Source: Chromobacterium alticapitis | GTDB lineage: Bacteria; Pseudomonadota; Gammaproteobacteria; Burkholderiales; Chromobacteriaceae | NCBI RefSeq assembly: GCF_002924365.1 | Contig: NZ_PQWB01000010.1 | Location: 45,159-109,158, forward strand | Direction of reading: 5' to 3' | Length of the DNA stretch: 64,000 nt | Part shown: piece after piece, positions 54,927 through 64,000 of the stretch | How positions within the stretch are numbered: position 1 is the first letter of the stretch | Layout: each line of letters begins with the position of its first letter | Position numbers and translations under genes: made by a program | The notes under the pieces: model-generated | Told to the model about the DNA's origin: nothing | The model's input: only the letters and a program-made list of their open reading frames with translations | The model's database searches: none

Positions 54927-56587
54927 GTCGAAGTCTCCTTTGCGGGTGGGGCCGGCGTCCGGATCGGCGCCGCTTGCTGGTTGTCCTGCGCTATCATCTG
55001 CGCCGCCTTGGCGGCGATCATCAGGGTGGGGCTGTTGGTGTTGCCGGAGGTGATGACGGGCATGATGGAGGCGTCGGCCACGCGCAGCCCGGCGATGCCG
55101 CGCACGCGCAGCCTGTCGTCCACCACGGCCAGCTCATCGTTCCCCATCTTGCAGGTGCCCACGGGGTGGAAAATCGTGGTGCCGATCCGGCCGGCGGCGT
55201 CTATCAGTTCTTCTTCGCTTTGGTATTGCAGCCCAGGCTGGTATTCGGCGGGCAGGTAGCGGGTTAGCGCGGGCGAGGCCGCGATGCGGCGGGTCAACCG
55301 AATGGCGGCGGCGGCCATGCGCTGGTCTTCCGGGTGGCTCAGGTAATTGGGCTGGATCAGCGGCGGCGCGGCCAGATCGGCCCCGCCGATGGCGACATGG
55401 CCGCGGCTCAGCGGCCTCAATTGGCAAACCGAGGCGGTAAAGGCGGGGAAGCGGTGCAGCGGTTCGCCGAAACGCTCCAGCGACAGCGGCTGCACGTGGT
55501 ATTCCAGATCCGGCCGCCTCGCCTCCGGCCCGCTGCGGGCGAAGGCGCCGAGCTGGCTGGGCGCCATGGACAAAGGTCCGCTGCGTTGCCACAGGTATTC
55601 CCAGGCCATGGCCAGCTTGCCGCCCCAGCCAGCCGCGCGCTGGTTCAGGGTGGTAGCGCCTTGGACCTTGAACACCATGCGCAGCTGCAGGTGGTCCTGC
55701 AGATTGCCGCCTACGCCGGCCAGATCATGCAGCGGTTCTATGCCGTGGCGCAGCAGCAGTGGGGCGGGGCCGATTCCGCTGCGCTGCAGCAAAAGCGGCG
55801 AGCCGATGGCGCCGGCGGCGAGGATGATTTCACCGCGGCAGCGCGCGTTCAGGCGCTGGCCATGTTGCATAAATGAGATAGCGGAGGCGCGGCGATTATC
55901 CAGTATCAGCCTGTCCGCCTCGGCCCCGGTCAGGATGGTCAGATTGGCGCGATGGCGCACGGGGTGGAGGAAGGCGCGGGCGCTGCTCCAGCGCAGGCCG
56001 GCTTTCTGGTTGACCTCGAAGTAGCCGCAGCCGGCGTTGTCGCCGGTGTTGAAGTCGTCGACCGGGGCGATGCCTTGTTCGGCGGCCGCGGCGCGGAAGG
56101 CGTCCAGAATTTCCCAGGACAGGCGCTGCTTGTCCACCCGCCATTCGCCGCCATGGCCGTGCAGCGGCCGCTCGGGGTCGTGGTGATCCTCCATGGCCAG
56201 GAAGTGGGGCAGCACCTCGCGCCAGCTCCAGCCGGCGTTGCCCAGCGCGGCCCACTGTTCATAGTCCGCTGCCTGGCCGCGCATGTAGATCATGCCGTTG
56301 ATGGCCGACGAGCCGCCCAGCACCTTGCCGCGCGGATAGCCCAGCGAACGGCCGTTCAGGCCGCTTTCCGCCACCGTGCGGTAGCACCAGTCGGTGCGCG
56401 GATTGCCTATGCAATACAGGTAGCCGACCGGGATATGGATCCACGGGTAAGTGTCTTTGCCGCCCGCCTCCAGCAGCAGCACGCGCTTGGCCGGATCGGC
56501 GGACAGGCGGTTGGCCAGCAGGCAGCCGGCGCTGCCTGCGCCGACGATGATGTAGTCGAATTCTCCGCTGAGCATGGCGCTTAACAT
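54923..56587 (-). CDS. GMC family FAD-dependent oxidoreductase (choline dehydrogenase-like)
   Basis: The 554-residue flavoenzyme has the FAD-binding VGAGSAGCLLANRLSAD near residue 15-31, GMC signature 1 in YPRGKVLGGSSAINGMIY, shortened, and signature 2 in GAIGSPLLLQRSGIGP. The active-site region FHPVGTCKMG with catalytic His and the C-terminal SGNTNSPTLMIAAKAAQMI are intact. Such enzymes oxidise alcohols such as choline; without a betaine aldehyde dehydrogenase nearby the substrate stays open. ATG 56587 or ATG 56575 may be the start. It is first in the operon with the MHS transporter and divergent from a LysR gene. Confidence 0.9.
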   Translation of the reverse strand: MLSAMLSGEFDYIIVGAGSAGCLLANRLSADPAKRVLLLEAGGKDTYPWIHIPVGYLYCIGNPRTDWCYRTVAESGLNGRSLGYPRGKVLGGSSAINGMIYMRGQAADYEQWAALGNAGWSWREVLPHFLAMEDHHDPERPLHGHGGEWRVDKQRLSWEILDAFRAAAAEQGIAPVDDFNTGDNAGCGYFEVNQKAGLRWSSARAFLHPVRHRANLTILTGAEADRLILDNRRASAISFMQHGQRLNARCRGEIILAAGAIGSPLLLQRSGIGPAPLLLRHGIEPLHDLAGVGGNLQDHLQLRMVFKVQGATTLNQRAAGWGGKLAMAWEYLWQRSGPLSMAPSQLGAFARSGPEARRPDLEYHVQPLSLERFGEPLHRFPAFTASVCQLRPLSRGHVAIGGADLAAPPLIQPNYLSHPEDQRMAAAAIRLTRRIAASPALTRYLPAEYQPGLQYQSEEELIDAAGRIGTTIFHPVGTCKMGNDELAVVDDRLRVRGIAGLRVADASIMPVITSGNTNSPTLMIAAKAAQMIAQDNQQAAPIRTPAPPAKETST

Positions 56588-56732
56588 GTCGTTGTCTTGC
56601 TGGTCATCTAAACCGAAGCGCGAGCGGGAGGGAATAGCCAGCGGGAAACAACGTATGTTAATTTTTGAACAACATTCTGCCTGCCAGGCCGCGTTTTCGT
56701 GTGCGGGCGCACAATCCTATTGCGGGAAAACC

Positions 56733-57650
56733 ATGTTCGACTGGAACGATGTCCGCTTTTTTCTGGCTTTGCAGCGTTGCGGCAAGCTGTTGGGCGCCGC
56801 CAAGCAACTGGGCACCACTCACGCCACGGTGGGGCGCCACATCGCCGCGCTGGAGCAGGTGCTGGGCCAGCCTTTGTTCGTGCAGCAGGCCGACGGCTAC
56901 ACGCTGACGGCGGCGGGGCGCCAGCTGCTGCCGTTGGCCGAATCCTTGGAGAATACGGCATCGCAGATGCTGGACAGCGCGAAGAGGGGGCCGGCCGAAG
57001 TTAGCGGCGTGGTCAGGCTGGGCGCGCCGGAGGGCCTGGGCGCACTGTTTCTGGCGCGCCACATGCCGGCCTTGATGGCGCGCTATCCGGGGCTGGAGAT
57101 CGACCTGGTGGCGGTGCCGCGCTTCGTCAGCCTGACTAGCCGCGAGGTGGACATCGCCATTTCCCTGGAACGGCCGCAGGCCAATCTGGTGGTGACGCGC
57201 AAGCTGACCGATTATTGCCTGGGCCTTTACGCCACGGCGGACTACTTGGCCGCCCAGCCGCCGATACGCGAACGCGAAGACCTGAACGGCCATGCCATCC
57301 TGGCCTATGTGGACGATCTGTTGTTCTCGCGCGAGCTGATGTTCCACCATGGCCTGTGCCGCCATCCCAGCATGCCCTTGCGCAGCACCAGCGTGGTGGC
57401 GCAGAAGGAGGCCGCGCTGGCCGACGGCGGCATCGCGGTGCTGCCTTATTACATGACCTACGACGATCCGAGGCTGGCGCAGATTCTGCCCGACGTGCGC
57501 ATCGTCCGCTCTTACTGGATCAGCGCGCGCAGCAATATCCGCCGCACGCTGCGCTACCGAGTGGTGTGGGACTACGTGGTGGAGCTGTGCCAGCGCATGC
57601 AATGGCTGCTGCTGCATGAAGCGCAAAATCGATCAATCGATTCCGCCTAG
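56733..57650 (+). CDS. LysR family transcriptional regulator
   Basis: The 305-residue protein has an N-terminal winged helix (2-60: DVRFFLALQRCGKLLGAAKQLG, shortened, then THATVGRHIAALE) and a LysR substrate-binding domain. It is divergent from the GMC-MHS operon with 145 bases between starts, the usual layout for a LysR regulator controlling that operon. ATG 56733 is chosen because homology starts at MFDWNDVRFF; upstream residues of the open frame are not family-like. Confidence 0.9.
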   Translation: MFDWNDVRFFLALQRCGKLLGAAKQLGTTHATVGRHIAALEQVLGQPLFVQQADGYTLTAAGRQLLPLAESLENTASQMLDSAKRGPAEVSGVVRLGAPEGLGALFLARHMPALMARYPGLEIDLVAVPRFVSLTSREVDIAISLERPQANLVVTRKLTDYCLGLYATADYLAAQPPIREREDLNGHAILAYVDDLLFSRELMFHHGLCRHPSMPLRSTSVVAQKEAALADGGIAVLPYYMTYDDPRLAQILPDVRIVRSYWISARSNIRRTLRYRVVWDYVVELCQRMQWLLLHEAQNRSIDSA

Positions 57651-57659
57651 GCTATCCGC

Positions 57660-58119
57660 ATGAGACACGCTTATCGGCGATTCGGCCCCGGCGCTTTGCA
57701 TACCATCCGCCTGTTGCGAGCCCTGAATTATCTGTGGCGCCATCTGGATCAGTCGCTGCTGCTGGACTGGCTGGCGGCGGAGGCTTGCTTCTCGCGCTTT
57801 CACTTCCATCGCCTGTACCGCAATCTTATGGGCGAAACGGTAATGGAAAGCCGGCAGCGTCTGCTGCTGCGCCATGCGGCGGGCGAGCTGGGCGGCGCGC
57901 GCCGGCTTTTCCAGCAGAGCCACCTTCATTTGGGCGTTTGTCGGCCGCTACGCTGTCCTACCGGAGCTGGCGGAACGCTGGGATTGGCTGTAATCGCTAC
58001 CGGCTGCCGGCCAGCGGAGAAGCGCCCGGGGCCACGCCCTGCGTGAAGAGTATTGGAATGCGCCCTACGACACGCCGCCGTCCGAGCTGAAAACCTTGCT
58101 GCTGTTGTCGCTGGCCTGA
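57660..58119 (+). pseudogene. AraC-GyrI family regulator, decayed
   Basis: Residues from 57660 read as the first half of an AraC helix-turn-helix domain (ALNYLWRHLDQSLLLDWLAAEACFSRFHFHRLYRNLMGETV, shortened). After about residue 75 the second helix-turn-helix is missing. In another frame, from about 57942, pieces of a GyrI-like domain appear (FVGRYAVLPELAERWDWL, a stop, then EEYWNAPYDTPPSELKTLLLLSLA ending at 58119). So the gene has lost an internal segment, shifted frame and gained a stop. It was likely a regulator sensing small compounds. It sits just after the LysR gene. Confidence 0.7.
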
Positions 58120-58133
58120 TAACGGCGAGCGCA

Positions 58134-58165
58134 AAAAAAGCCCGCGTTGAAAAACGCGGGCTTTT
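58134..58165 (-). terminator. Terminator of guaB
   Basis: On the minus strand AAAAGCCCGCGTT TTTC AACGCGGGCTTTTTTT, 21 bases after the guaB stop. Confidence 0.9.
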
Positions 58166-58185
58166 GTCTGGCCAGGCGAACCGGC

Positions 58186-59658
<1,473 letters not shown>

Positions 59659-59675
59659 TTAGGCGGCAAAGCCGC

Positions 59676-59704
59676 ATTGTACCGGATCAGCGACTGTTCT
59701 GCAA
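59676..59704 (-). promoter_or_regulatory. Promoter of guaB
   Basis: On the minus strand TTGCAG (59699-59704), 17-base spacer, TACAAT (59676-59681), 26 bases before the start codon; a GGCGGCAAAGCCGC hairpin lies in the leader. Confidence 0.65.
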
Positions 59705-59724
59705 AAGCGGCGCGGCGGCCGTTT

Positions 59725-59753
59725 TTGCGCGGCCGGGAGGCAGGCTTTACAAT
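59725..59753 (+). promoter_or_regulatory. Promoter of the DUF4124-uvrC-pgsA operon
   Basis: TTGCGC (59725-59730), 17-base spacer, TACAAT (59748-59753), 38 bases before the DUF4124 gene start. It is back to back with the guaB promoter. Confidence 0.6.
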
Positions 59754-59791
59754 CCGGAACATACAGCCAAAGGGTTGCGGGGATAGAGACA

Positions 59792-60211
59792 ATGAAGTCA
59801 TCTGTAGTATGGACGTTTTTGCTGATTTTGCTGCTGCCGGCCGCCGCGCGAGCGGAGGTGTATACTTGGACCGATGCCAGCGGCAAGCGCGTCTATTCCG
59901 ACCAGCCGCCGCCCAACGTCAACGCGCGCCGCCTGGACGTGCGCGCGCCGGTTGCGCCCTTGCCGGCTTCCGCGCCGGTGGTGGAAAAGAAAGCTGAGAA
60001 AAAGCCGGCGGCGTCCGACAACGCGGCCATCGACGCGGCCAACGCCAAGGTCAAGGCGCAAAACTGCAAGGCGGCGCAGAGCAATCTGTCTACGCTGCAA
60101 CTGAATGGACGAATCCGCCTGCCGGGCTCCAACGCGCTGGCTACCGACGTCCAGCGCAACGAGATGATCCGCCAGGCCCAGAAAGACGTGCAGACCTGGT
60201 GCAATAAATAA
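59792..60211 (+). CDS. DUF4124 domain exported protein
   Basis: The 139-residue protein has a signal peptide (cleavage after ARA, about residue 21) followed by the DUF4124 motif EVYTWTDASGKRVYSDQPPP. The rest is a Pro/Ala/Lys-rich linker and a helical C-terminus with two Cys (QNCKAAQ and TWCNK) that may form a disulfide. Function unknown; such proteins are common periplasmic proteins of beta- and gammaproteobacteria. Its stop codon touches the uvrC GTG start. Confidence 0.8.
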   Translation: MKSSVVWTFLLILLLPAAARAEVYTWTDASGKRVYSDQPPPNVNARRLDVRAPVAPLPASAPVVEKKAEKKPAASDNAAIDAANAKVKAQNCKAAQSNLSTLQLNGRIRLPGSNALATDVQRNEMIRQAQKDVQTWCNK

Positions 60212-62017
60212 GTGTCCAAACCCGAATTCGACTACCAGAACGTATTGCAGAACCTGCCCTCGCTGCCCGGCGTGTACCGAATGCTGGGCGAGGACGGCAA
60301 GGTGTTGTACGTGGGCAAGGCGATAGACCTGAAGCGCCGCGTCAGTTCCTATTTCCAGAAAAACGATCTGAGTCCGCGCATCCGGTTGATGGTGAAGCAG
60401 ATCGCCAGCATAGAAACCACGGTCACCCGTTCCGAGGCCGAGGCGCTGATTCTCGAGAACAACCTGATCAAGGCGCTGGCGCCGCGCTACAACATCTTGT
60501 TCCGCGATGACAAATCCTATCCTTATCTAATGTTCAGCGGTCACGACTTTCCGCAAATGGCCTATTACCGGGGCGAGCCGAAGAAACCCAACCAGTATTT
60601 CGGGCCGTATCCCAACGGCTACGCGGTGCGCGAGAGCATGCAGATACTGCAGAAAGTGTTCCGGCTGCGCACCTGCGAGGACGCTGTGTTTTCCAATCGC
60701 TCCCGACCCTGTCTGCTTTATCAGATCAAGCGCTGCTCCGGCCCCTGCGTCGAGCACATTTCTCGAGAAGAATACGCGGCAGACGTGGCTAGCGCGGTGG
60801 CCTTCCTGAATGGCCGGCAGAGCGAGCTGATAGATGAGCTGACGCGGCGCATGACGGCGGCGGCGGAGGCGATGGCATTCGAGCAGGCCGCAGAGCTGCG
60901 AGACCAGATCCAGTCTTTGGCGAGGGTGCAGGAGAAGCAGTTCGTCGCCAGCAACCAGAGCCAGCAGGATTGCGATGTGGCGGCGGCTCTGATCCGCGAC
61001 GGCCAGCCTTGCGTCAATCTGGTGATGGTGCGAGGCGGCCGCCACCTGGGCGACAAGAGCCATTTTCCAGTGGGCGGCGAGGCCGATTCCGCCCAGGAGA
61101 TCCTGCAGGCCTTCATTGCCCAGCACTACCAGAACGCCGCGGTGCCGACGGCGCTGGTGATCAATGGCGAGCTGGACGAGGCGCTGCAACAGTTCCTGCA
61201 GGAGCGCGCCGGACGCAAGGTTTACATCGTGAGCAATCCGATAGGCGAGCGCCGGGTATGGCTGGAAATGGCGGAGAAAAACGCCGAACTGGCCATCATG
61301 CAGAAGCTGGGCAGCAAGGCCACGCAAAGCCAGCGGCTGGCGCAACTGAACGAGACGCTGGAGCTGGAAGACGCCGGGCGCTTCGAATGCTTCGACATCA
61401 GCCATACCATGGGCGAAGCCACGGTGGCGTCCTGCGTGGTGTACGACAAGGGCGCGATGCAGCCGACGGAGTACCGGCGCTTTAATATCACCACCGCCGC
61501 GCCGGGCGACGATTACGCCGCGATGCGCGAAGTTCTGTCACGTCGCTATGGCAAGCTGGCCGAAGGCGAGGGCAAGCTGCCGGATGCGGTGTTCATCGAC
61601 GGCGGCAAGGGCCAGGTGGGCGTGGCGCTGGAGGTGCTGGGGGAGTTGGGGCTGAATCTGCCCATCGTCGGCATCGCCAAGGGCGAGGAGCGCAAGCCAG
61701 GGCTGGAAACGCTGATCCTGCCTTATCTGGAAAAGACGCTACAATTGCGCCAGGATCATCCGGCGCTGCACCTGATCCAGACCGTGCGCGACGAAGCCCA
61801 CCGCTTCGCCATCACCGGCCACCGCGCGCGCAGGGCCAAGGCGCGCACCGCGTCTACGCTGGAAGACATTCCCGGCATAGGCGCCAAGCGGCGCCAGCAG
61901 TTGCTGACGCGTTTCGGCGGCTTGCGTGGCGTGGCGGCGGCCAGCGTGGACGATCTGGCCCAGGTGGACGGCATCAGCCGAACCCTGGCGGAAAAGATTT
62001 ACAATGCTTTGCATTAG
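60212..62017 (+). CDS. uvrC: UvrABC system protein C
   Basis: The 601-residue nuclease makes both incisions in nucleotide excision repair. It has the GIY-YIG domain ([20 protein letters not shown] near 13-32), a UVR domain (about 195-230), the RNase H-like domain ([24 protein letters not shown], shortened, with Asp), and C-terminal helix-hairpin-helix motifs ([21 protein letters not shown]). The start is GTG 60212, immediately after the previous stop. pgsA follows, the usual partner. Confidence 0.97.
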   Translation: MSKPEFDYQNVLQNLPSLPGVYRMLGEDGKVLYVGKAIDLKRRVSSYFQKNDLSPRIRLMVKQIASIETTVTRSEAEALILENNLIKALAPRYNILFRDDKSYPYLMFSGHDFPQMAYYRGEPKKPNQYFGPYPNGYAVRESMQILQKVFRLRTCEDAVFSNRSRPCLLYQIKRCSGPCVEHISREEYAADVASAVAFLNGRQSELIDELTRRMTAAAEAMAFEQAAELRDQIQSLARVQEKQFVASNQSQQDCDVAAALIRDGQPCVNLVMVRGGRHLGDKSHFPVGGEADSAQEILQAFIAQHYQNAAVPTALVINGELDEALQQFLQERAGRKVYIVSNPIGERRVWLEMAEKNAELAIMQKLGSKATQSQRLAQLNETLELEDAGRFECFDISHTMGEATVASCVVYDKGAMQPTEYRRFNITTAAPGDDYAAMREVLSRRYGKLAEGEGKLPDAVFIDGGKGQVGVALEVLGELGLNLPIVGIAKGEERKPGLETLILPYLEKTLQLRQDHPALHLIQTVRDEAHRFAITGHRARRAKARTASTLEDIPGIGAKRRQQLLTRFGGLRGVAAASVDDLAQVDGISRTLAEKIYNALH

Positions 62018-62104
62018 ATGATTGCAAGCGGCTGCCGCCCCTGATCCAGGCTCGGGGCGACAGCGGCGTTGTGGACGAGCCTGAAAGCGACAAGACCAAA
62101 ACCA

Positions 62105-62686
62105 ATGCCCTTCAATTTGCCGATTTTCCTGACCTGGATCCGGGTTGCCCTGATCCCGATCTGCGTGGCGGTATTTTTCCTGCCGGACTCCATCTTGCTG
62201 CTGCATAGCCGCAATGCCGTGGGGGCCGGCATTTTCGCATTTGCGGCCGCCACCGACTGGCTGGATGGCTACCTGGCGCGCAAGCTGGGGCAGACCTCGG
62301 CCTTCGGCGCCTTTCTCGATCCGGTGGCGGACAAGCTGATCGTCGCCGCCGCGCTGATTCTGCTGGTGCAATTGGGCCGCACCGAGGGATGGATGGCGAT
62401 GATCATCATCGGCCGCGAGATCACCATTTCGGCCCTGCGCGAGTGGATGGCCGGCATGGGCAGCCGCAGCAGCGTGGCTGTGGCCTATATCGGCAAGCTG
62501 AAAACCGCCGCCCAGATGCTGGCGATCACCTTGCTGCTGTACGATGGCGCCTTGCTGCCGGGCATGGATGCGCGCTGGTTGGGAAATTTTTCAATGTACG
62601 TTGCTGTCATATTGACTTTGTGGTCAATGGTTTATTACCTGCAAATGGCCGCCAAGGAGTTTGCGGGTAAAAAAATTGATGTTTGA
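62105..62686 (+). CDS. pgsA: CDP-diacylglycerol-glycerol-3-phosphate 3-phosphatidyltransferase
   Basis: The 193-residue membrane enzyme makes phosphatidylglycerol phosphate. The CDP-alcohol phosphatidyltransferase motif is complete: DWLDGYLAR then G-x3-D-x3-D in AFGAFLDPVADK. Five or six membrane segments. ATG 62105 (MPFNLPIFLTWIRV) is the family start; the open frame upstream to 62069 lacks support. It follows uvrC and precedes tRNA genes, a conserved order. Confidence 0.95.
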   Translation: MPFNLPIFLTWIRVALIPICVAVFFLPDSILLLHSRNAVGAGIFAFAAATDWLDGYLARKLGQTSAFGAFLDPVADKLIVAAALILLVQLGRTEGWMAMIIIGREITISALREWMAGMGSRSSVAVAYIGKLKTAAQMLAITLLLYDGALLPGMDARWLGNFSMYVAVILTLWSMVYYLQMAAKEFAGKKIDV

Positions 62687-62689
62687 GTG

Positions 62690-62717
62690 TTGACAGCGCG
62701 GATCAAATCTCTATAAT
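62690..62717 (+). promoter_or_regulatory. Strong promoter of the tRNA-Gly/tRNA-Cys cluster
   Basis: A full consensus TTGACA (62690-62695) and TATAAT (62712-62717) with 16 bases between, about 70 bases before the first tRNA. Confidence 0.9.
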
Positions 62718-62788
62718 TCGCAGTCTCTCGCCGCCACTGACGAAGCGGCAGCGAGATCAAGTTAAAGCGTTGTAGCAAGTTACGCAGC

Positions 62789-62864
62789 GCGGGAATAGCT
62801 CAGTTGGTAGAGCGCAACCTTGCCAAGGTTGAGGTCGCGAGTTCGAGCCTCGTTTCCCGCTCCA
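62789..62864 (+). tRNA. tRNA-Gly (GCC), copy 1
   Basis: Acceptor GCGGGAA/TTTCCCGC region, anticodon loop CTTGCCAAG giving GCC, T-loop TTCGAGC, TCCA end. Confidence 0.96.
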
Positions 62865-62886
62865 ATAGCTTGAAATGATTTGTGAT

Positions 62887-62962
62887 GCGGGAATAGCTCA
62901 GTTGGTAGAGCGCAACCTTGCCAAGGTTGAGGTCGCGAGTTCGAGCCTCGTTTCCCGCTCCA
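62887..62962 (+). tRNA. tRNA-Gly (GCC), copy 2
   Basis: Identical 76-base sequence to copy 1; 22-base spacer. Confidence 0.96.
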
Positions 62963-62984
62963 AACAATTGTGACAATCTGGAGT

Positions 62985-63060
62985 GCGGGAATAGCTCAGT
63001 TGGTAGAGCGCAACCTTGCCAAGGTTGAGGTCGCGAGTTCGAGCCTCGTTTCCCGCTCCA
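62985..63060 (+). tRNA. tRNA-Gly (GCC), copy 3
   Basis: Identical 76-base sequence; 22-base spacer from copy 2. Confidence 0.96.
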
Positions 63061-63091
63061 GAATCAAGCTTGAGAATTTAGGTGTTACCAT

Positions 63092-63167
63092 GCGGGAATA
63101 GCTCAGTTGGTAGAGCGCAACCTTGCCAAGGTTGAGGTCGCGAGTTCGAGCCTCGTTTCCCGCTCCA
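63092..63167 (+). tRNA. tRNA-Gly (GCC), copy 4
   Basis: Identical 76-base sequence; 31-base spacer from copy 3. Confidence 0.96.
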
Positions 63168-63211
63168 AATTTGAATGGATCAGATATAATCTGGTCGATA
63201 CGCCGGTTAAC

Positions 63212-63285
63212 GGCGGGGTAGCAAAGTGGTTATGCAGCGGATTGCAAATCCGTCTACGCCGGTTCGATTCCGACCCCCGCCTCCA
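63212..63285 (+). tRNA. tRNA-Cys (GCA)
   Basis: A 74-base cloverleaf with acceptor GGCGGGG/CCCCGCC, anticodon loop ATTGCAAAT giving GCA, T-loop TTCGATT, TCCA end. A TATAAT hexamer at 63185-63190 lies just upstream but lacks a -35 partner. Confidence 0.96.
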
Positions 63286-63288
63286 GAT

Positions 63289-63323
63289 AAAACCCCGTAA
63301 ATCCAAGGATTTACGGGGTTTTT
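63289..63323 (+). terminator. Terminator of the tRNA cluster
   Basis: AAAACCCCGTAAATCC AA GGATTTACGGGGTTTTT, directly after tRNA-Cys. Confidence 0.93.
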
Positions 63324-63390
63324 CTTTGGCTATGTCCCAATTCCGTGTTGGGAGCTATGCTGAATACGGTAGCAGACCGGGAGCAACGCC

Positions 63391-63907
63391 ATGGATGCCC
63401 AAAGTTTTCAGCGTTTTCTTGCCCAGCTGGATCAACTCACCCTCAAACAGCGGAGTCTGTTGTCCTCCGCTCTCAAGCACCGCACTCACCATGACGCCGT
63501 TCAGGACGCCTTGCCCGACCTGACGGCTTGCCCACACTGCCAGGCCGAGGCCAACCAATTGGCGTTATGGGGCTGGAGCCGAGGCCTGCGGCGTTATCGC
63601 TGCAAACAGTGCCACCGGACCTGCAATGCCTTGTCGGGCAGTCCATTGGCCAAATTGCGCAAGGCCGATCGCTGGCTGAGCTATGCCCAAGCGCTGCAGA
63701 ATGGCTTGACCGTGCGGGCCGCGGCGCGCGCGTGCGGCATCAGCAAAAACACGGCTTTCTTGTGGCGCCATCGCTTCTTGCATCGCGCATCATGCCAAGG
63801 CGGGACAGCGGGTACGCGAGGGCGCATTCCATATCCAGCATGTGAATGCCTACCATAGCCGCTTGAAACTTTGGATGGCGCGATTCCACGGGGTTGCCAC
63901 CAAATAA
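63391..63907 (+). pseudogene. IS1595-type transposase, internally deleted
   Basis: The frame from ATG 63391 gives an N-terminal zinc ribbon ([15 protein letters not shown], then [10 protein letters not shown]) and a helix-turn-helix ([23 protein letters not shown]), as in IS1595-group transposases. After about residue 130 the frame should continue into the DDE-like catalytic domain, but instead, in the next frame from 63794, the far C-terminal part appears ([25 protein letters not shown], then a stop at 63905-63907). The whole catalytic middle is missing, so it cannot transpose by itself. It lies right after a tRNA cluster. Terminal repeats could not be fixed. Confidence 0.7.
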
Positions 63908-63973
63908 GTGCCCACAACAAATTGGTTTGATTCTTGCTTGCACTCACCCGGACTCTACTCACCGCCGAACTCC

Positions 63974-64000
63974 ATGAAGTGCACCGTACAACTGACCGAG
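63974..64000 (+). other. Possible start of a gene running off the right edge
   Basis: ATG 63974 opens a frame MKCTVQLTE that remains open to the last base. Nine residues are too few for any assignment, and no clear ribosome binding site is seen. Confidence 0.2.

Overview
This window is a stretch of core chromosome from a high-GC betaproteobacterium of the order Neisseriales, most likely a Chromobacterium or close relative. The call rests on the thrS-infC-rpmI-rplT-pheS-pheT-ihfA-merR operon with a Neisseria-like IF3 start, the tgt-yajC-secD-secF block, a short betaproteobacterial H-NS paralogue ending in a TWTGRGRKPAW-type DNA-binding motif, an endonuclease-type MutL, and the general style of the proteins. 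The genus is recollection, not something computed here. Coding density is high, and most very long antisense reading frames are GC-driven shadows.

Layout. 1-6 kb: 3' end of an NRAMP metal transporter, an MgtC-like protein, class I fumarase, a methyltransferase, and a leftward operon tadA (with an unusual TfoX_C N-terminal domain) - L,D-transpeptidase - DUF2721. 6-12.5 kb: an Ala-rich orphan, the leftward yqjD-yqjE-yqjK-like stress trio, an MHS-type transporter, mutL and a DedA protein. 12.7-17.2 kb: leftward tgt-yajC-secD-secF. 17.3-25.1 kb: tRNA-Val, the translation operon from thrS to a MerR-like regulator, and tRNA-Pro. 25.4-30.1 kb: a DUF1289 protein, a TPMT-like methyltransferase, an MCP with a cytoplasmic C-terminal sensor region, a Mn-exporter-type UPF0016 gene behind a yybP-ykoY riboswitch, and a response regulator-GGDEF protein. 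30.2-34.4 kb: a giant propeller histidine kinase divergent from that regulator. 34.5-46.9 kb: mscL with a zinc-ribbon tail, an EamA permease, three tRNA-Asn genes, ygfZ, an H-NS paralogue, a PilZ-like conserved protein, nrdR, two GNATs, ribD, an orphan, an M32 carboxypeptidase, an HDOD protein and an alpha/beta hydrolase.

47-53.3 kb is the main accessory region: a chaperone-usher pilus cluster (mini-pilin, major pilin, chaperone, usher, two-domain tip adhesin) with AT-rich intergenic DNA and large hairpins around the major pilin gene. 53.3-58.1 kb holds an MHS transporter plus GMC oxidoreductase operon with a divergent LysR regulator, followed by a decayed AraC-GyrI pseudogene. 58.2-64 kb returns to core genes (guaB, a DUF4124 protein, uvrC, pgsA), then four identical tRNA-Gly genes and tRNA-Cys, and an internally deleted IS1595-type transposase at the right edge.

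How parts connect: the translation operon couples tRNA charging, IF3 and ribosomal proteins L35/L20. The 28-34 kb signalling pair probably forms one two-component c-di-GMP pathway. The pilus cluster is self-sufficient. The strongest items for follow-up are the manganese riboswitch, the AUA start of infC, the half-length pilin-like protein, the TfoX_C-TadA fusion, the zinc-ribbon MscL and the repeated palindromes between secF and dedA. I did not find a clearly new multi-gene defence or biosynthetic system.
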